Shown in pieces: positions 16,709-26,018 of a stretch of 64,000 nucleotides of DNA. This DNA is from Marivita sp003149565 (GTDB lineage Bacteria > Pseudomonadota > Alphaproteobacteria > Rhodobacterales > Rhodobacteraceae): NCBI RefSeq assembly GCF_965216415.1, contig NZ_CBDCFU010000002.1. One strand, given 5' to 3'. The position numbers were made by a program, and so were the translations under genes. Under the pieces are notes generated by a model that saw nothing but the letters and a program-made list of their open reading frames with translations, was not told the DNA's origin and searched no databases. Position 1 is the first letter of the stretch; each line of letters opens with the position of its first letter.

Positions 16709-17631
16709 GTCTGATGATCTCTCCGGCGGCGCGGGACGCTCTGGAGGGGTGGCTCGCATCGAGCCGGGCGCTGAGTGGGACGGCCGAAAACACACTCACC
16801 GCCTATCGGGGCGACGTGGTCGATTTCATCGCGTTCCTGACCGACTACAAAGGCGAAGCGCAGGGGCTGGCGCCCTTGGCGCGGATCACGGTGCCGGATA
16901 TGCGAGCCTGGATGGCGCACACGCGCGGTGGTGGGGCCAGCGCACGGTCGCTGGCGCGCAAATTGTCTGCCGTGAAATCGTTTTATCGCTGGTTGGCAGA
17001 GCGCGAGGGGTTTGAACCGACCGCGGTGCTTTCGACCCGCGCTCCGAAATTTCAAAAGAAGCTGCCGCGTCCGCTCAATGAAGATGCAGCGCGGGCGATG
17101 ATCGATACAGTTGGGCAGCAATCTGCAAAAGACTGGGTTTCCGCGCGCGACATCGCGGTTGTGACGCTGCTTTATGGTTGCGGCTTGCGCATTTCCGAGG
17201 CGCTTGGCCTGACGGGGCGCGATCTGCCTTTGGGCGAGGCGATGCGGATCATTGGCAAGGGCGGCAAGGAACGCGTGGTGCCAGTTCTGCCCGTCGCGCG
17301 TCAGGCGGTTGACCGGTATGTGCGCCTCTGTCCCTTTGATATGGAACCGGACATACCTGTGTTTCGCGGCGCGCGTGGCGGGGCGCTCAACGCGCGCTTG
17401 GTCCAGAAGGTGATCGAACAGGCGCGACTGCAGCTTGGCTTGCCCGCCACGGCCACACCGCACGCGATGCGGCATAGTTTTGCGACGCATCTGCTTTCGG
17501 CTGGCGGCGACCTGCGGGCGATACAGGAATTGCTCGGTCATTCTTCCTTGTCGACAACGCAGGCGTACACATCTGTTGATACTGTGCACCTGATGAAGGT
17601 CTATGAGGCGACGCACCCCAAGGCGGGCTGA
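16705..17631 (+). CDS. xerC: Site-specific tyrosine recombinase XerC
   Basis: 308 aa. XerC/D resolves chromosome dimers at dif. Core-binding domain residues ~10-110 (GTAENTLTAYRGDVVDF), catalytic domain with Arg in GLRISEALGL, Lys in GKGGKERVVP, HAMRHSFATHLL, GHSSLSTTQAYT supplying the His and Tyr nucleophile. ATGA overlap with the DUF484 gene. This is the housekeeping enzyme, unlike the broken phage-type integrase at 38 kb. Confidence 0.93.
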   Translation: MSLMISPAARDALEGWLASSRALSGTAENTLTAYRGDVVDFIAFLTDYKGEAQGLAPLARITVPDMRAWMAHTRGGGASARSLARKLSAVKSFYRWLAEREGFEPTAVLSTRAPKFQKKLPRPLNEDAARAMIDTVGQQSAKDWVSARDIAVVTLLYGCGLRISEALGLTGRDLPLGEAMRIIGKGGKERVVPVLPVARQAVDRYVRLCPFDMEPDIPVFRGARGGALNARLVQKVIEQARLQLGLPATATPHAMRHSFATHLLSAGGDLRAIQELLGHSSLSTTQAYTSVDTVHLMKVYEATHPKAG

Positions 17632-17713
17632 TTGTCACCGATACAATTTAGGCCGGGATTTTTGCGCCCGCCTGTGCAAGCTCTGCATTGTTTCCGCCCT
17701 CCAGAGCCGTCCT

Positions 17714-18334
17714 ATGCACCCCAACCCGAGTTTTCACAGCCAGGACCATGCCAAGGACATCGCCTTTGTCCGCGACCGGGGCTTTGGGACGCTGGTATTG
17801 AATGGCGAACCGGTGCCGATGGTGGCGTATGTGCCGATTTTGCTGTCTGAAGACGGAGGCCAGGTGCTGATCCATCTGCTGCGATCGAACCCGATTGCGC
17901 GGGCCTTGAGCACGCCGTTGCCTGCGCGGATTGTTGTTACGGGACCGGATGCGTATATTTCGCCCGACTGGTATGGCGTCGAAGATCAGGTGCCAACGTG
18001 GAACTACGTGGCTGTCCAACTGACTGGTGTTCTGGAAATTTTACCACATGGTAAAATGCGAGAGGTGCTGGATATCCAATCTGCGTTTTACGAAAGCCGT
18101 TTGGTCGACAAGATGCCTTGGACAACCGACAAAATGTCGCCAGAGGTGCGGGAGCGCATGATGCGGATGATTGTTCCGTGCCGGATGGTGGTAGAGGACA
18201 TTGCAGCAACGTGGAAGCTGGGCCAGAACAAGGAAGACACCGTCAGAGAGCGCGCAGCGGCGCAAGTGACCGGAGGAATTGGGCGAGACCTGGCGGCGCT
18301 CGCCGCGCTGATGGCGGAACCACCGGATTTGTGA
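17714..18334 (+). CDS. FMN-binding negative transcriptional regulator family (PaiB-like)
   Basis: 206 aa. The PaiB split-barrel is recognised by MHPNPSFHSQDHAKDIAFV at the N terminus, the central motif YISPDWYGVEDQVPTWNYVAV and the C-terminal KLGQNKEDTVRERAA. Members bind FMN; B. subtilis PaiB affects sporulation and protease genes, while most proteobacterial members are uncharacterised. The ATG at 17,714 gives the canonical MHPN start. A perfect palindrome pair follows the stop. Confidence 0.88.
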   Translation: MHPNPSFHSQDHAKDIAFVRDRGFGTLVLNGEPVPMVAYVPILLSEDGGQVLIHLLRSNPIARALSTPLPARIVVTGPDAYISPDWYGVEDQVPTWNYVAVQLTGVLEILPHGKMREVLDIQSAFYESRLVDKMPWTTDKMSPEVRERMMRMIVPCRMVVEDIAATWKLGQNKEDTVRERAAAQVTGGIGRDLAALAALMAEPPDL

Positions 18335-18338
18335 GGGT

Positions 18339-18381
18339 CCTTTTCCGTCGACGGAAAAGGGGCGATGCGGCGACGCATCGC
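18339..18381. terminator. Pair of hairpins after the FMN-binding gene
   Basis: A 22-bp perfect palindrome (half-site CCTTTTCCGTC, centre GTCGAC) at 18,339-18,360 is followed by GCGATGCG-GCGA-CGCATCGC at 18,362-18,381. The second hairpin resembles the second one after the BMP operon (GATGCG stem). Confidence 0.6.
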
Positions 18382-18449
18382 GATGTGTGGCTTGGCAATC
18401 GGTGCGCAACGGGATTAGCTGACGTGACTCAGTTTCAGGGAGCAGTCTG

Positions 18450-19055
18450 ATGCAACTCTTACAATCGGGGCCCTCTCCTTTCGTGCGCAAGGTTCTCGTG
18501 ACACTGCACGAAACGGGACAATATGATGATATCGAGCACATCAATGTGGCATCCACGCCGCTTGCCCCGGACTCCAAGCTCATTGCAGCCAATCCAGTGG
18601 GCAAGATCCCTGCGCTGCTCCGATCTGACGGCCCGACGATCTACGACAGTCGGGTGATTTGCCGGTTTCTGGATGCGCGTGCCAATGCCGGACTTTATCC
18701 CGAGCATCGCATCTGGGACACGCTCACGCTCGAAGCCACGGCGGATGGGATCCTCGATGCGGCCGTGCTGATGGTCTACGAGACGCGGTTCCGACCCGAA
18801 GAGAAAGTCATGATGGAATGGGTCGAGGGCCAGTGGAGCAAGGTCTCGCGCGCTTTGGACGCGCTCAATACGCGGTGGATGAGCCATTTGAACGGGCGAA
18901 TGGATATGGGGCACATCGCGGTGGCGTGCGCCTTGGGCTATCTTGATTTGCGTCACGACGCGCGATCCTGGCGCACGGGTCGAGACGGACTGGCCACGTG
19001 GTTCGACAGCTTTGCCAAGCGCGACAGCATGGTGGCAACCCAGCCCGAGGCGTGA
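18450..19055 (+). CDS. Glutathione S-transferase family protein
   Basis: 201 aa. Thioredoxin-like N-terminal domain MQLLQSGPSPFVRKVLVTL with Ser in place of a catalytic Cys, the cis-Pro region NPVGKIPALL, and YDSRVICRFLD, followed by an all-helical C-terminal domain. Glutathione conjugation or a related thiol reaction is expected from the family; the substrate is unknown. Stand-alone between a hairpin pair and psd. Confidence 0.88.
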   Translation: MQLLQSGPSPFVRKVLVTLHETGQYDDIEHINVASTPLAPDSKLIAANPVGKIPALLRSDGPTIYDSRVICRFLDARANAGLYPEHRIWDTLTLEATADGILDAAVLMVYETRFRPEEKVMMEWVEGQWSKVSRALDALNTRWMSHLNGRMDMGHIAVACALGYLDLRHDARSWRTGRDGLATWFDSFAKRDSMVATQPEA

Positions 19056-19143
19056 TCCGCGACGCCAAGTCATGCCAGCAAAGCTTGCACGGCGCTGGTC
19101 CCCGGTTTACCGACGCGCAACGCTTTGAAAGGATAATGCCGCG

Positions 19144-19806
19144 ATGCGGATGATCGACACATTCATCAAGCCGATGCACCCCGAAGGTCGCAAGTTCGTC
19201 GCGATCTTTGCGCTAGTCACTCTGGTTCTGTTTGCCGTCGCAGACGTGCTGGGCTGGATCGGCGCTGGCCTGACCGTCTGGTGCTACTACTTTTTCCGCG
19301 ACCCCGAGCGGGTCATACCGGACGCACCAGGATTGGTCATCAGCCCGGCCGACGGGATCGTTTCGCTCATCGAGCCGGCGGTGCCTCCGCGCGAGTTGGG
19401 TCTTCCGGAAGAGCCGCTGACGCGCGTCAGCGTGTTCATGTCCGTGTTCAACTGCCACGTGAACCGTGCGCCTGTGGCAGGCAAGGTGGAAAAGATCGCC
19501 TATAAGCCAGGCAAATTCCTGAACGCATCGCTCGACAAGGCGAGTGAGGACAATGAACGCAATTCTCTGGTCATCCGGATGGAGGATGACCGCATCCTGA
19601 CAGTGACCCAGATTGCTGGTCTGGTGGCACGGCGCATCATGAGCTTTACTCAGGAAGGGGCGATTCTGGATCGTGGCGAGCGGTTTGGTTTGATCCGCTT
19701 TGGATCGCGCCTGGACATTTATCTTCCCGAAGGCGTCGCGCCATCGGTGAAAATCGGCCAGACCATGATTGCAGGTGAAACCGTGATTGCGGACCTCTCA
19801 AAATGA
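19144..19806 (+). CDS. psd: Phosphatidylserine decarboxylase proenzyme
   Basis: 220 aa, short soluble-type Psd with an N-terminal membrane segment (FALVTLVLFAVADVLGWIGAG). It converts phosphatidylserine to phosphatidylethanolamine at the inner membrane. SVFNCHVNRAPVAG near residue 98 is the family core, and the self-cleavage site that makes the pyruvoyl group is the Gly-Ser of RFGSRLDIYLPEG near the C terminus. Four-base overlap with pssA, so substrate-making and substrate-using enzymes are co-translated. Confidence 0.94.
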   Translation: MRMIDTFIKPMHPEGRKFVAIFALVTLVLFAVADVLGWIGAGLTVWCYYFFRDPERVIPDAPGLVISPADGIVSLIEPAVPPRELGLPEEPLTRVSVFMSVFNCHVNRAPVAGKVEKIAYKPGKFLNASLDKASEDNERNSLVIRMEDDRILTVTQIAGLVARRIMSFTQEGAILDRGERFGLIRFGSRLDIYLPEGVAPSVKIGQTMIAGETVIADLSK

Positions 19807-20579
19807 GCAGTCCGCGCAACGGCGAAAAACTGACCCTGGTTCAGCTCCTGCCGAACATGCTGACCGTCACCGCGATATGTGCGGGACTGACGGCAATTCG
19901 CTTTGGGCTTCAAGGCAATTACGAGCTGGCGGTGCAATTGATCCTGTTGGCCGCCATACTGGACGGGTTGGATGGCCGCCTTGCCCGCGCTCTGGGCAGT
20001 GATAGCAAAATGGGAGCCGAGCTCGATTCGCTCGCTGACTTTCTGAATTTCGGGGTAGCGCCGGGCATGTTGCTTTATGTCTGGGCGCTGGATGACACGC
20101 GGCAATTGGGCTGGCTTGCGGTATTGGTCTATGCCGTCTGCGCCGTCACACGGCTCGCCAGGTTCAACGTAGCGCGAAAGGCCGAGAACGGATCGGCAGA
20201 GAATGCGTATTTCATCGGAATTCCGTCACCCGCTGGCGCCATTCTGGTGATGCTGCCGATGTACGCGTCTTTCGCGGTCGACAGCGATCAGATCATCCCG
20301 GATGTCCTGTTGGCACTTTATATTGCTGTGATCGGGATGCTCATGATCGGGCGGTTTCCGGTCTGGTCGTTCAAGACCACGCGGATCAGTCAACGTCGTG
20401 TTAAGATTTTTCTCGTCGGCTTTGCCGCGATTGGCGCTGCTGTGGCAATTTATACCTGGGTCGCGCTGGTTGTGCTGAGCCTGATCTATATAGGCGCAGT
20501 GGTCTGGATGCTGCCGTCATCGCGTCGCGCTTTGGCGCAATCCAAGTCAGAGAACGACACTGACGAGAAAACAGATTAG
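19803..20579 (+). CDS. pssA: CDP-diacylglycerol-serine O-phosphatidyltransferase
   Basis: 258 aa multi-pass membrane enzyme that makes phosphatidylserine from CDP-diacylglycerol and serine. The CDP-alcohol phosphotransferase signature D-G-x2-A-R-x8-G-x3-D-x3-D is visible as LDGLDGRLARALGSDSKMG and the following GAELDSLADF near residue 60. It forms the phosphatidylethanolamine branch together with psd. Its stop overlaps the convergent outer-membrane protein gene by four bases. Confidence 0.94.
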   Translation: MSSPRNGEKLTLVQLLPNMLTVTAICAGLTAIRFGLQGNYELAVQLILLAAILDGLDGRLARALGSDSKMGAELDSLADFLNFGVAPGMLLYVWALDDTRQLGWLAVLVYAVCAVTRLARFNVARKAENGSAENAYFIGIPSPAGAILVMLPMYASFAVDSDQIIPDVLLALYIAVIGMLMIGRFPVWSFKTTRISQRRVKIFLVGFAAIGAAVAIYTWVALVVLSLIYIGAVVWMLPSSRRALAQSKSENDTDEKTD

Positions 20580-21244
20580 AATTTCAGAGTAAGACCGACG
20601 TTCAGCGCATTTGTCTTGATGTCGGTTTCGAGCGACCCGCCTTCGGGCAGATCGACCGAATTGCTGGAATAGGTGAACTGGTATTCACCAAACACAGCGA
20701 ACCGATCATTCAGATCATAGCTTACACCCGCTGTGAGGCGTGCTGCCGGGCCCGTCATCTGGAGTTCATACGTGTCGATACCGGTTGTGGTGTCGACATC
20801 GACATGCGGTACCGCGATGCCGATACCACCGCCGACATAGGGCGTCACCGCACCTTGTGCCCACAGGCCGGGCCAACGCTGGTAGGCGTTGACGGTCAGG
20901 ATGTTCAGACCGTCCGTAAATTCGAGGTCAGAAAAGCCGATCGACTCTTTTTCATCATCCGGCGCGTAGACTTTGGCATGGGTGAATTCGAGCCCGAAAC
21001 CGAGCTTTTCGTTCTTCCACCATGTTCCGCGCACACCGTAATAGGGCGGCATTTCAAAAGACCGGCCTTCCCAGCCGATCAGCGCGTCGATATCGGCACC
21101 GGTGCCCGGATAGTCGCCGTAAACACGGCTGTGTGGCGACGTTTGCCAGCCCGAATAGACGGACAGCTCCATTTCGGCCAACGCCGGTGCGGCGATGGTT
21201 GATGTGCTGAGTGCAAGTATACCTGACAGAATCGTTTTCTGCAT
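20576..21244 (-). CDS. Outer-membrane beta-barrel protein
   Basis: 222 aa. Signal peptide MQKTILSGILALSTSTIAAPALA, then alternating aromatic/polar strands (ELSVYSGWQTSPHSRVYG, FGLEFTHAKVYAP, RFAVFGEYQFTYSS) and a terminal strand NALNVGLTLKF ending in Phe, the BAM recognition pattern. Resembles small OmpA/OmpW-like barrels found in Rhodobacteraceae. Porin or lipid-interaction role not determinable. Confidence 0.83.
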   Translation of the reverse strand: MQKTILSGILALSTSTIAAPALAEMELSVYSGWQTSPHSRVYGDYPGTGADIDALIGWEGRSFEMPPYYGVRGTWWKNEKLGFGLEFTHAKVYAPDDEKESIGFSDLEFTDGLNILTVNAYQRWPGLWAQGAVTPYVGGGIGIAVPHVDVDTTTGIDTYELQMTGPAARLTAGVSYDLNDRFAVFGEYQFTYSSNSVDLPEGGSLETDIKTNALNVGLTLKF

Positions 21245-21397
21245 GGTGAACCGTCCGCTTCCATGTTTTGCGCGTGATTAACACGCTGTATCAGCAAGGT
21301 CAGTGCCATTTACCGCGACACTTCGGCGCTTATTTCTAACCTAGGTGTTCTGGAGGTGGACGGCTAGGGGGTAGCCCGCTAAATAGCGCTTCGGAAC

Positions 21398-21414
21398 GCC
21401 GCCCCCGGGGCGGC
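21398..21414. other. GC hairpin upstream of petA
   Basis: GCCGCCCC-C-GGGGCGGC, 50 bases before the petA start and between divergent genes. It could sit in the pet leader RNA; no U-tract follows. Confidence 0.4.
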
Positions 21415-21463
21415 CCAACCCGTATTGTGGCCAAACGATCGGCCGTTAAATGGAGATATCCTC

Positions 21464-22042
21464 GTGTCCAACGCAGAACACCACGAAGGCACCCGGAGGG
21501 ACTTCCTGTACTACGCGACAGCTGGCGCAGGCGCGGTTGCTACCGGTGCCGCGGTTTGGCCTCTGGTCAACCAGATGAACCCGTCGGCTGACGTTTTGGC
21601 CCTGTCCTCGATTCGAGTGGACGTGTCGGGCGTCGCAGAAGGCTCTCAGATCACCGTAAAATGGCTTGGCAAACCGGTCTTTATCCGCCGCCGTACCGAA
21701 GCCGAGATCGAAGAAGCGCGCAGCGTCGACGTGTCCGACCTAGTCGATCCCATCGCACGAAACGCGAATATCGACGGTTCCGCCGAGGCGACAGACGAAA
21801 ATCGCGCTCTCGATGATACTGGCGAGTGGCTGGTTCAGATGGGCGTTTGTACGCACCTTGGCTGCGTTCCGCTTGGAAACGCTGGCGATTATGCACTCGA
21901 TGGGGGTGTCGGTGGCTGGTTCTGCCCGTGCCACGGGTCGCACTACGACACGTCTGGCCGTATCCGCAAAGGGCCGGCACCGGAGAACCTCCCGGTTCCG
22001 CCTGCGGAATTCGTCGACGACACAACAATCCTGCTGGGATAA
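21464..22042 (+). CDS. petA: Ubiquinol-cytochrome c reductase iron-sulfur (Rieske) subunit
   Basis: 192 aa with a GTG start at 21,464 preceded by GGAG; an upstream TTG extension is less likely. The twin-arginine signal/anchor region GTRRDFLYYATAGAGAVA targets it to the Tat pathway. The 2Fe-2S ligands are in CTHLGCVPLG and CPCHGSHYD near residues 132-155. It transfers electrons from ubiquinol to cytochrome c1 in complex III. First gene of petABC. Confidence 0.96.
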   Translation: MSNAEHHEGTRRDFLYYATAGAGAVATGAAVWPLVNQMNPSADVLALSSIRVDVSGVAEGSQITVKWLGKPVFIRRRTEAEIEEARSVDVSDLVDPIARNANIDGSAEATDENRALDDTGEWLVQMGVCTHLGCVPLGNAGDYALDGGVGGWFCPCHGSHYDTSGRIRKGPAPENLPVPPAEFVDDTTILLG

Positions 22043-22054
22043 GGAGACGCGCGA

Positions 22055-23401
22055 ATGTCTGGAATTCCTCACGACCATTACGAGCCGTCGACCGGCGGAG
22101 AAAAGTGGCTGCATTCGCGGCTGCCGATCGTTGGCTTGCTCTATGACACATTGATGATCCCCACCCCCAAGAACCTTAACTGGATGTGGATCTGGGGCAT
22201 CGTTCTAGCCTTCTGTCTGGCGCTGCAGATCATCACCGGTATCGTTCTGGTGATGCATTACACGCCGCATGTCGATCTGGCCTTCGGTTCGATCGAACAC
22301 ATCATGCGCAACGTGAACGGCGGTGCGATGCTGCGGTACCTGCACATGAACGGCGCGTCGCTGTTCTTTGTGGCCGTTTACGCGCACATCTTCCGTGGTC
22401 TCTACTACGGCTCCTACAAGGCGCCTCGTGAGATCACGTGGATCATCGGCATGCTGATCTACCTGCTGATGATGGGCACCGCGTTCATGGGTTACGTGCT
22501 TCCGTGGGGGCAGATGTCCTTCTGGGGTGCGACAGTGATCACCGGCCTCTTTGGTGCGATCCCGTTCATCGGTGAATCGATCCAGACATGGCTGCTGGGT
22601 GGACCGGCTGTCGACAACGCCACGCTGAACCGCTTCTTCTCGCTGCACTACCTGCTGCCCTTCGTGATTGCTGGTCTCGTGATCGTGCACATCTGGGCTT
22701 TCCACACCACGGGCAACAACAACCCAACCGGTGTCGAAGTGCGTCGCACCTCGAAGGCAGATGCCGAGAAAGATACCCTGCCCTTCTGGCCCTACTTCGT
22801 GATCAAAGACCTGTTCGCACTGGCGATCGTTCTGGTCGTGTTCTTTGCAGTTGTCGGATTCATGCCCAACTACCTTGGCCACCCGGACAACTACATTGAA
22901 GCGAACCCGCTTGCGACACCGGCCCACATCGTTCCGGAATGGTACTTCCTGCCGTTCTACGCGATCCTGCGTGCCTTTGACTCTGAAGTCTGGGTCGTGA
23001 TCGCTGCAAACTTCCTCACCGGCGGTATCGTCGACGCGAAGTTCTTCGGTGTTCTGGCGATGTTTGGCGCAATCATTGTGATGGCACTGGTGCCGTGGCT
23101 CGACACGTCGTCCGTCCGCTCCGGCCGTTACCGCCCGATGTTCAAAATGTGGTTCTGGCTGTTTGTCGTGAACTTCTTTGTTCTGATGTGGGTTGGCGCA
23201 ATGCCGGCGGAAGGCATCTACCCGTACATAGCCCTTCTGGGGTCCACCTATTGGTTCGCCTACTTCCTCGTGATCCTGCCGCTGCTTGGCGTTCTTGAAA
23301 AGCCGCTGCCGCAGCCGGACACCATTGAGGACGATTTCAAGGCGCACTATGGCAAGTCCTCGACCAACGACGGCGCTACTGCAGCGACCCCGGCCGAGTA
23401 A
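22055..23401 (+). CDS. petB: Cytochrome b of the bc1 complex
   Basis: 448 aa, eight membrane helices, diheme quinol-oxidising core of complex III. GGAMLRYLHMNGASLFF and the later HYLLPFVIAGLVIVHIWAFH supply the heme-ligand histidines; the Qo-site PEWY motif is in HIVPEWYFLPFYAI near residue 295. Twelve bases downstream of petA with an AAGGAG site. The proton-motive Q cycle runs with petA and petC products in the cytoplasmic membrane. Confidence 0.97.
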   Translation: MSGIPHDHYEPSTGGEKWLHSRLPIVGLLYDTLMIPTPKNLNWMWIWGIVLAFCLALQIITGIVLVMHYTPHVDLAFGSIEHIMRNVNGGAMLRYLHMNGASLFFVAVYAHIFRGLYYGSYKAPREITWIIGMLIYLLMMGTAFMGYVLPWGQMSFWGATVITGLFGAIPFIGESIQTWLLGGPAVDNATLNRFFSLHYLLPFVIAGLVIVHIWAFHTTGNNNPTGVEVRRTSKADAEKDTLPFWPYFVIKDLFALAIVLVVFFAVVGFMPNYLGHPDNYIEANPLATPAHIVPEWYFLPFYAILRAFDSEVWVVIAANFLTGGIVDAKFFGVLAMFGAIIVMALVPWLDTSSVRSGRYRPMFKMWFWLFVVNFFVLMWVGAMPAEGIYPYIALLGSTYWFAYFLVILPLLGVLEKPLPQPDTIEDDFKAHYGKSSTNDGATAATPAE

Positions 23402-23418
23402 GAAAGGACAAGCGAACA

Positions 23419-24207
23419 ATGCTTAAGAAACTTGCCCTCGCGGCCACTCTGGCCCTGGCCCCTGTCTCCGGCGCATTTGCCGCCGGAGCATCCGGGGAAG
23501 TCACGAACTACGACTTCTCGTTCGAAGGTGCCTTCGGTACATTCGATCAGGCGCAGTTGCAGCGCGGCCTTCAGGTCTACACTCAGGTCTGCTCGGCCTG
23601 CCATGGCATGAAATACGTGCCACTGCGGACTTTGTCGGCTGAGGATGGCCCGGGGATGCCCGAAGATCAGGTCCGCGCCTATGCGGAACAATTCTTCGAA
23701 GTCTACGACGAAGAGATCGAAGACTTCCGCCCAGCGCGTCCGACGGATCACTTCCCTGAGAACAATGCAGCTGGCGCGCCTGACCTGAGCCTGATGGCAA
23801 AGGCACGCGCGGGCTTCCATGGCCCGTACGGCCTTGGCATCAACCAGTTCTTCAAAGGCATGGGTGGCCCCGAGTATATCGCCTCTCTGCTGGCCGGCTA
23901 CACCGGTGAGGAGAAAGAGGAAGCTGGCACCATTCTCTACGAGAACAAAGCTTTCCCGGGCGGCTGGATTTCGATGGCACCGCCGCTCTACGGCGACGAC
24001 GTGGAATATTCCGACGGCACGGAAGCCACCATCGAACAGCAGTCCAAGGATGTGGCTGCGTTCCTGATGTGGGCTGCAGAACCCAAACTGATGGCGCGCA
24101 AACAGGCTGGCTTTGTCGGTGTGCTGTTTCTGACGGTTCTGTCGGTCTTGCTTTATCTGACCAACAAGCGCCTCTGGGCGCCGGTCAAGGCCCGAGCGAA
24201 AGACTAA
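23419..24207 (+). CDS. petC: Cytochrome c1
   Basis: 262 aa. Signal peptide MLKKLALAATLALAPVSGAFA; covalent heme motif CSACHGMKYVP near residue 56; distal Met ligand probably in WISMAPPLYGD; C-terminal anchor helix GVLFLTVLSVLLYLTNK. It hands electrons to soluble cytochrome c. Separate c1 gene, not the petBC fusion seen in some bacteria. A strong intrinsic terminator follows. Confidence 0.96.
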   Translation: MLKKLALAATLALAPVSGAFAAGASGEVTNYDFSFEGAFGTFDQAQLQRGLQVYTQVCSACHGMKYVPLRTLSAEDGPGMPEDQVRAYAEQFFEVYDEEIEDFRPARPTDHFPENNAAGAPDLSLMAKARAGFHGPYGLGINQFFKGMGGPEYIASLLAGYTGEEKEEAGTILYENKAFPGGWISMAPPLYGDDVEYSDGTEATIEQQSKDVAAFLMWAAEPKLMARKQAGFVGVLFLTVLSVLLYLTNKRLWAPVKARAKD

Positions 24208-24232
24208 ACCTCGAAATTTTCGAAGTCTCTGG

Positions 24233-24258
24233 AGCCCCGCCAACCGGCGGGGCTTTTT
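24233..24258 (+). terminator. Rho-independent terminator of petABC
   Basis: Stem AGCCCCGCC, loop AACC, complement GGCGGGGCT, then TTTTC. A textbook intrinsic terminator 26 bases after the petC stop. Confidence 0.9.
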
Positions 24259-24332
24259 CTTTGAGTGTCACATACTCGATCTCAACCTTGGACCGGAGCG
24301 GAACCGGATCCCGGCTTCGACGTTAACGAGGC

Positions 24333-25994
24333 ATGTTTAGACTTCTCCTGAACGCCGGATTGGCGTGTCTTTTGTTCTTTGCGGCTCCTGTATCGGCGCA
24401 GCCTGACGATGCGTGCAATAATTTTTGGTACTGCGTGTCAGAGTTGAACCCCGGCTTGGTTGCACCAGAAGCCCAACTTGACCGCGAAACACCCCGTGCG
24501 ACGATGGAGAGCTTGATATCGGCGGCGCGCAGAAGCGATTGGGAGAGTGCGGCTCATCTCTTGGACCTGTCGGAAATTCCAGAAGAGGACCAAGCGCAGC
24601 GCGGTGCCATGCTGGCCCGGCAACTTGAGACGGTGATCAGTCGCAAGACGGTCATCAATTGGGATGACATTCAGGATCGCCCGGATGCCCTTGTCGCTGA
24701 CGGGTCCTCGGACCGTCCGCAAAGCGGAGAGCCGCGCAAGTCTCTCTTGCTATGGACGCTTCATCTGGATCGTTACCCAGCTTCGGTTCGTTTGAACCGG
24801 ATCAAACCAGATGACGGAGATCCCGTCTGGGTGTTTTCGCGCCAAACCGTCGAAAATGTCCCTGCTCTCTACGAGCTATACGGTCCCGGTCGTTTCGAAA
24901 AAATGCTGCCGCCTGCACTGAAAACGCAAGCGACCTTTGGCTTGATGTGGTGGGAATTCCTTGGTCTGCCATTTCTACTTGCCCTCGCATTCGCGATCGG
25001 ACGGCTTGTCTGGATCGCGGTTGAGTGGCTGTCCAATCGAACACATCAGCCACTTACAAGAGATATCCTGCGGTCGATCCGTGGCCCCGCGTCCATCGGA
25101 GGCGCAACCTTTCTGGCGTTGGTTGTCGTGTCCGAACTTTTTGTCTTTTCCGGACAGATCAATACAATCCTCTCGCCAATGGCTTGGACCGGTGTTGTCG
25201 GCTCCATTCTATGGCTGGTGGTCAACAGTGTGGAGGTGGTGCTTGACCGGTTCACGAATTTCGACAACACCGACCTGACACAGCGTCAGCAAGATCATAA
25301 GCGCATGACGGCGACACGGATCGCCGCAGCACGGCGGGCCTTCGTTGTGGGGGTGATCCTTGTCGGTGGTGGCCTGATCCTCACCCAAACAAATGTGTTC
25401 GAAAACTTGGGACTGACCATCCTCGGTGCGGCTGGTGCGCTGACACTGATCCTTGGTTTTGCGGCACGCCGCGTCCTGGGGAATATCATGTCGTCCATGC
25501 AGATCGCGCTCAATCAATCGGCCCAGATCGGCGACCGGATCGTCTATAAAGATCGACTATGCCACGTCGAACGGATCAACTTCACCTATGTCCAGCTCTT
25601 GGATTGGGACGGCACGCGACTGGTTGTCCCCGTTGAGGAATTCGCGTCCACCCACTTTGAAAACTGGACCATGAAAGAGCCTCAGATGCTGCGGACGATA
25701 AAGCTCAAATGTGCGAACGAGGCGGATGTCGATGCCCTGCGGGACGCGTTCGACCGCATTCTCACAGAGCTTGATGCCGAAGAACTGGGTGACCTCGACC
25801 GCGCGTTCGTGCGTGTCGCAAATCAGGATGTTTTCGGCAAGGATGTGTGGTTTGCTCTGCCCTGTGCTGATCCGAACACGTCCTGGGACCTGGCCTGCGA
25901 AGCCCGCGAAAAGATCATCGCTGCGGCTGCGAAAATCGCTGAGGATCGGGGGATTGATGTGTTTCCGTCCGTGACACCGGGTGAGGCCGCATAG
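24333..25994 (+). CDS. Mechanosensitive ion channel, MscS family
   Basis: 553 aa. Signal peptide MFRLLLNAGLACLLFFAAPVSA, a ~190-residue periplasmic domain, several membrane helices, and the MscS pore/beta domain: TILGAAGALTLILGFAARRVLGNIMSSMQIAL near residue 370, then IGDRIVYKDRLCHVERI. The C-terminal cytoplasmic alpha/beta domain follows. It opens under membrane tension to release osmolytes. The long N-terminal periplasmic region distinguishes it from minimal MscS. Confidence 0.88.
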   Translation: MFRLLLNAGLACLLFFAAPVSAQPDDACNNFWYCVSELNPGLVAPEAQLDRETPRATMESLISAARRSDWESAAHLLDLSEIPEEDQAQRGAMLARQLETVISRKTVINWDDIQDRPDALVADGSSDRPQSGEPRKSLLLWTLHLDRYPASVRLNRIKPDDGDPVWVFSRQTVENVPALYELYGPGRFEKMLPPALKTQATFGLMWWEFLGLPFLLALAFAIGRLVWIAVEWLSNRTHQPLTRDILRSIRGPASIGGATFLALVVVSELFVFSGQINTILSPMAWTGVVGSILWLVVNSVEVVLDRFTNFDNTDLTQRQQDHKRMTATRIAAARRAFVVGVILVGGGLILTQTNVFENLGLTILGAAGALTLILGFAARRVLGNIMSSMQIALNQSAQIGDRIVYKDRLCHVERINFTYVQLLDWDGTRLVVPVEEFASTHFENWTMKEPQMLRTIKLKCANEADVDALRDAFDRILTELDAEELGDLDRAFVRVANQDVFGKDVWFALPCADPNTSWDLACEAREKIIAAAAKIAEDRGIDVFPSVTPGEAA

Positions 25995-26018
25995 AAAGGG
26001 GTTCAAGCCAAACCTCTG

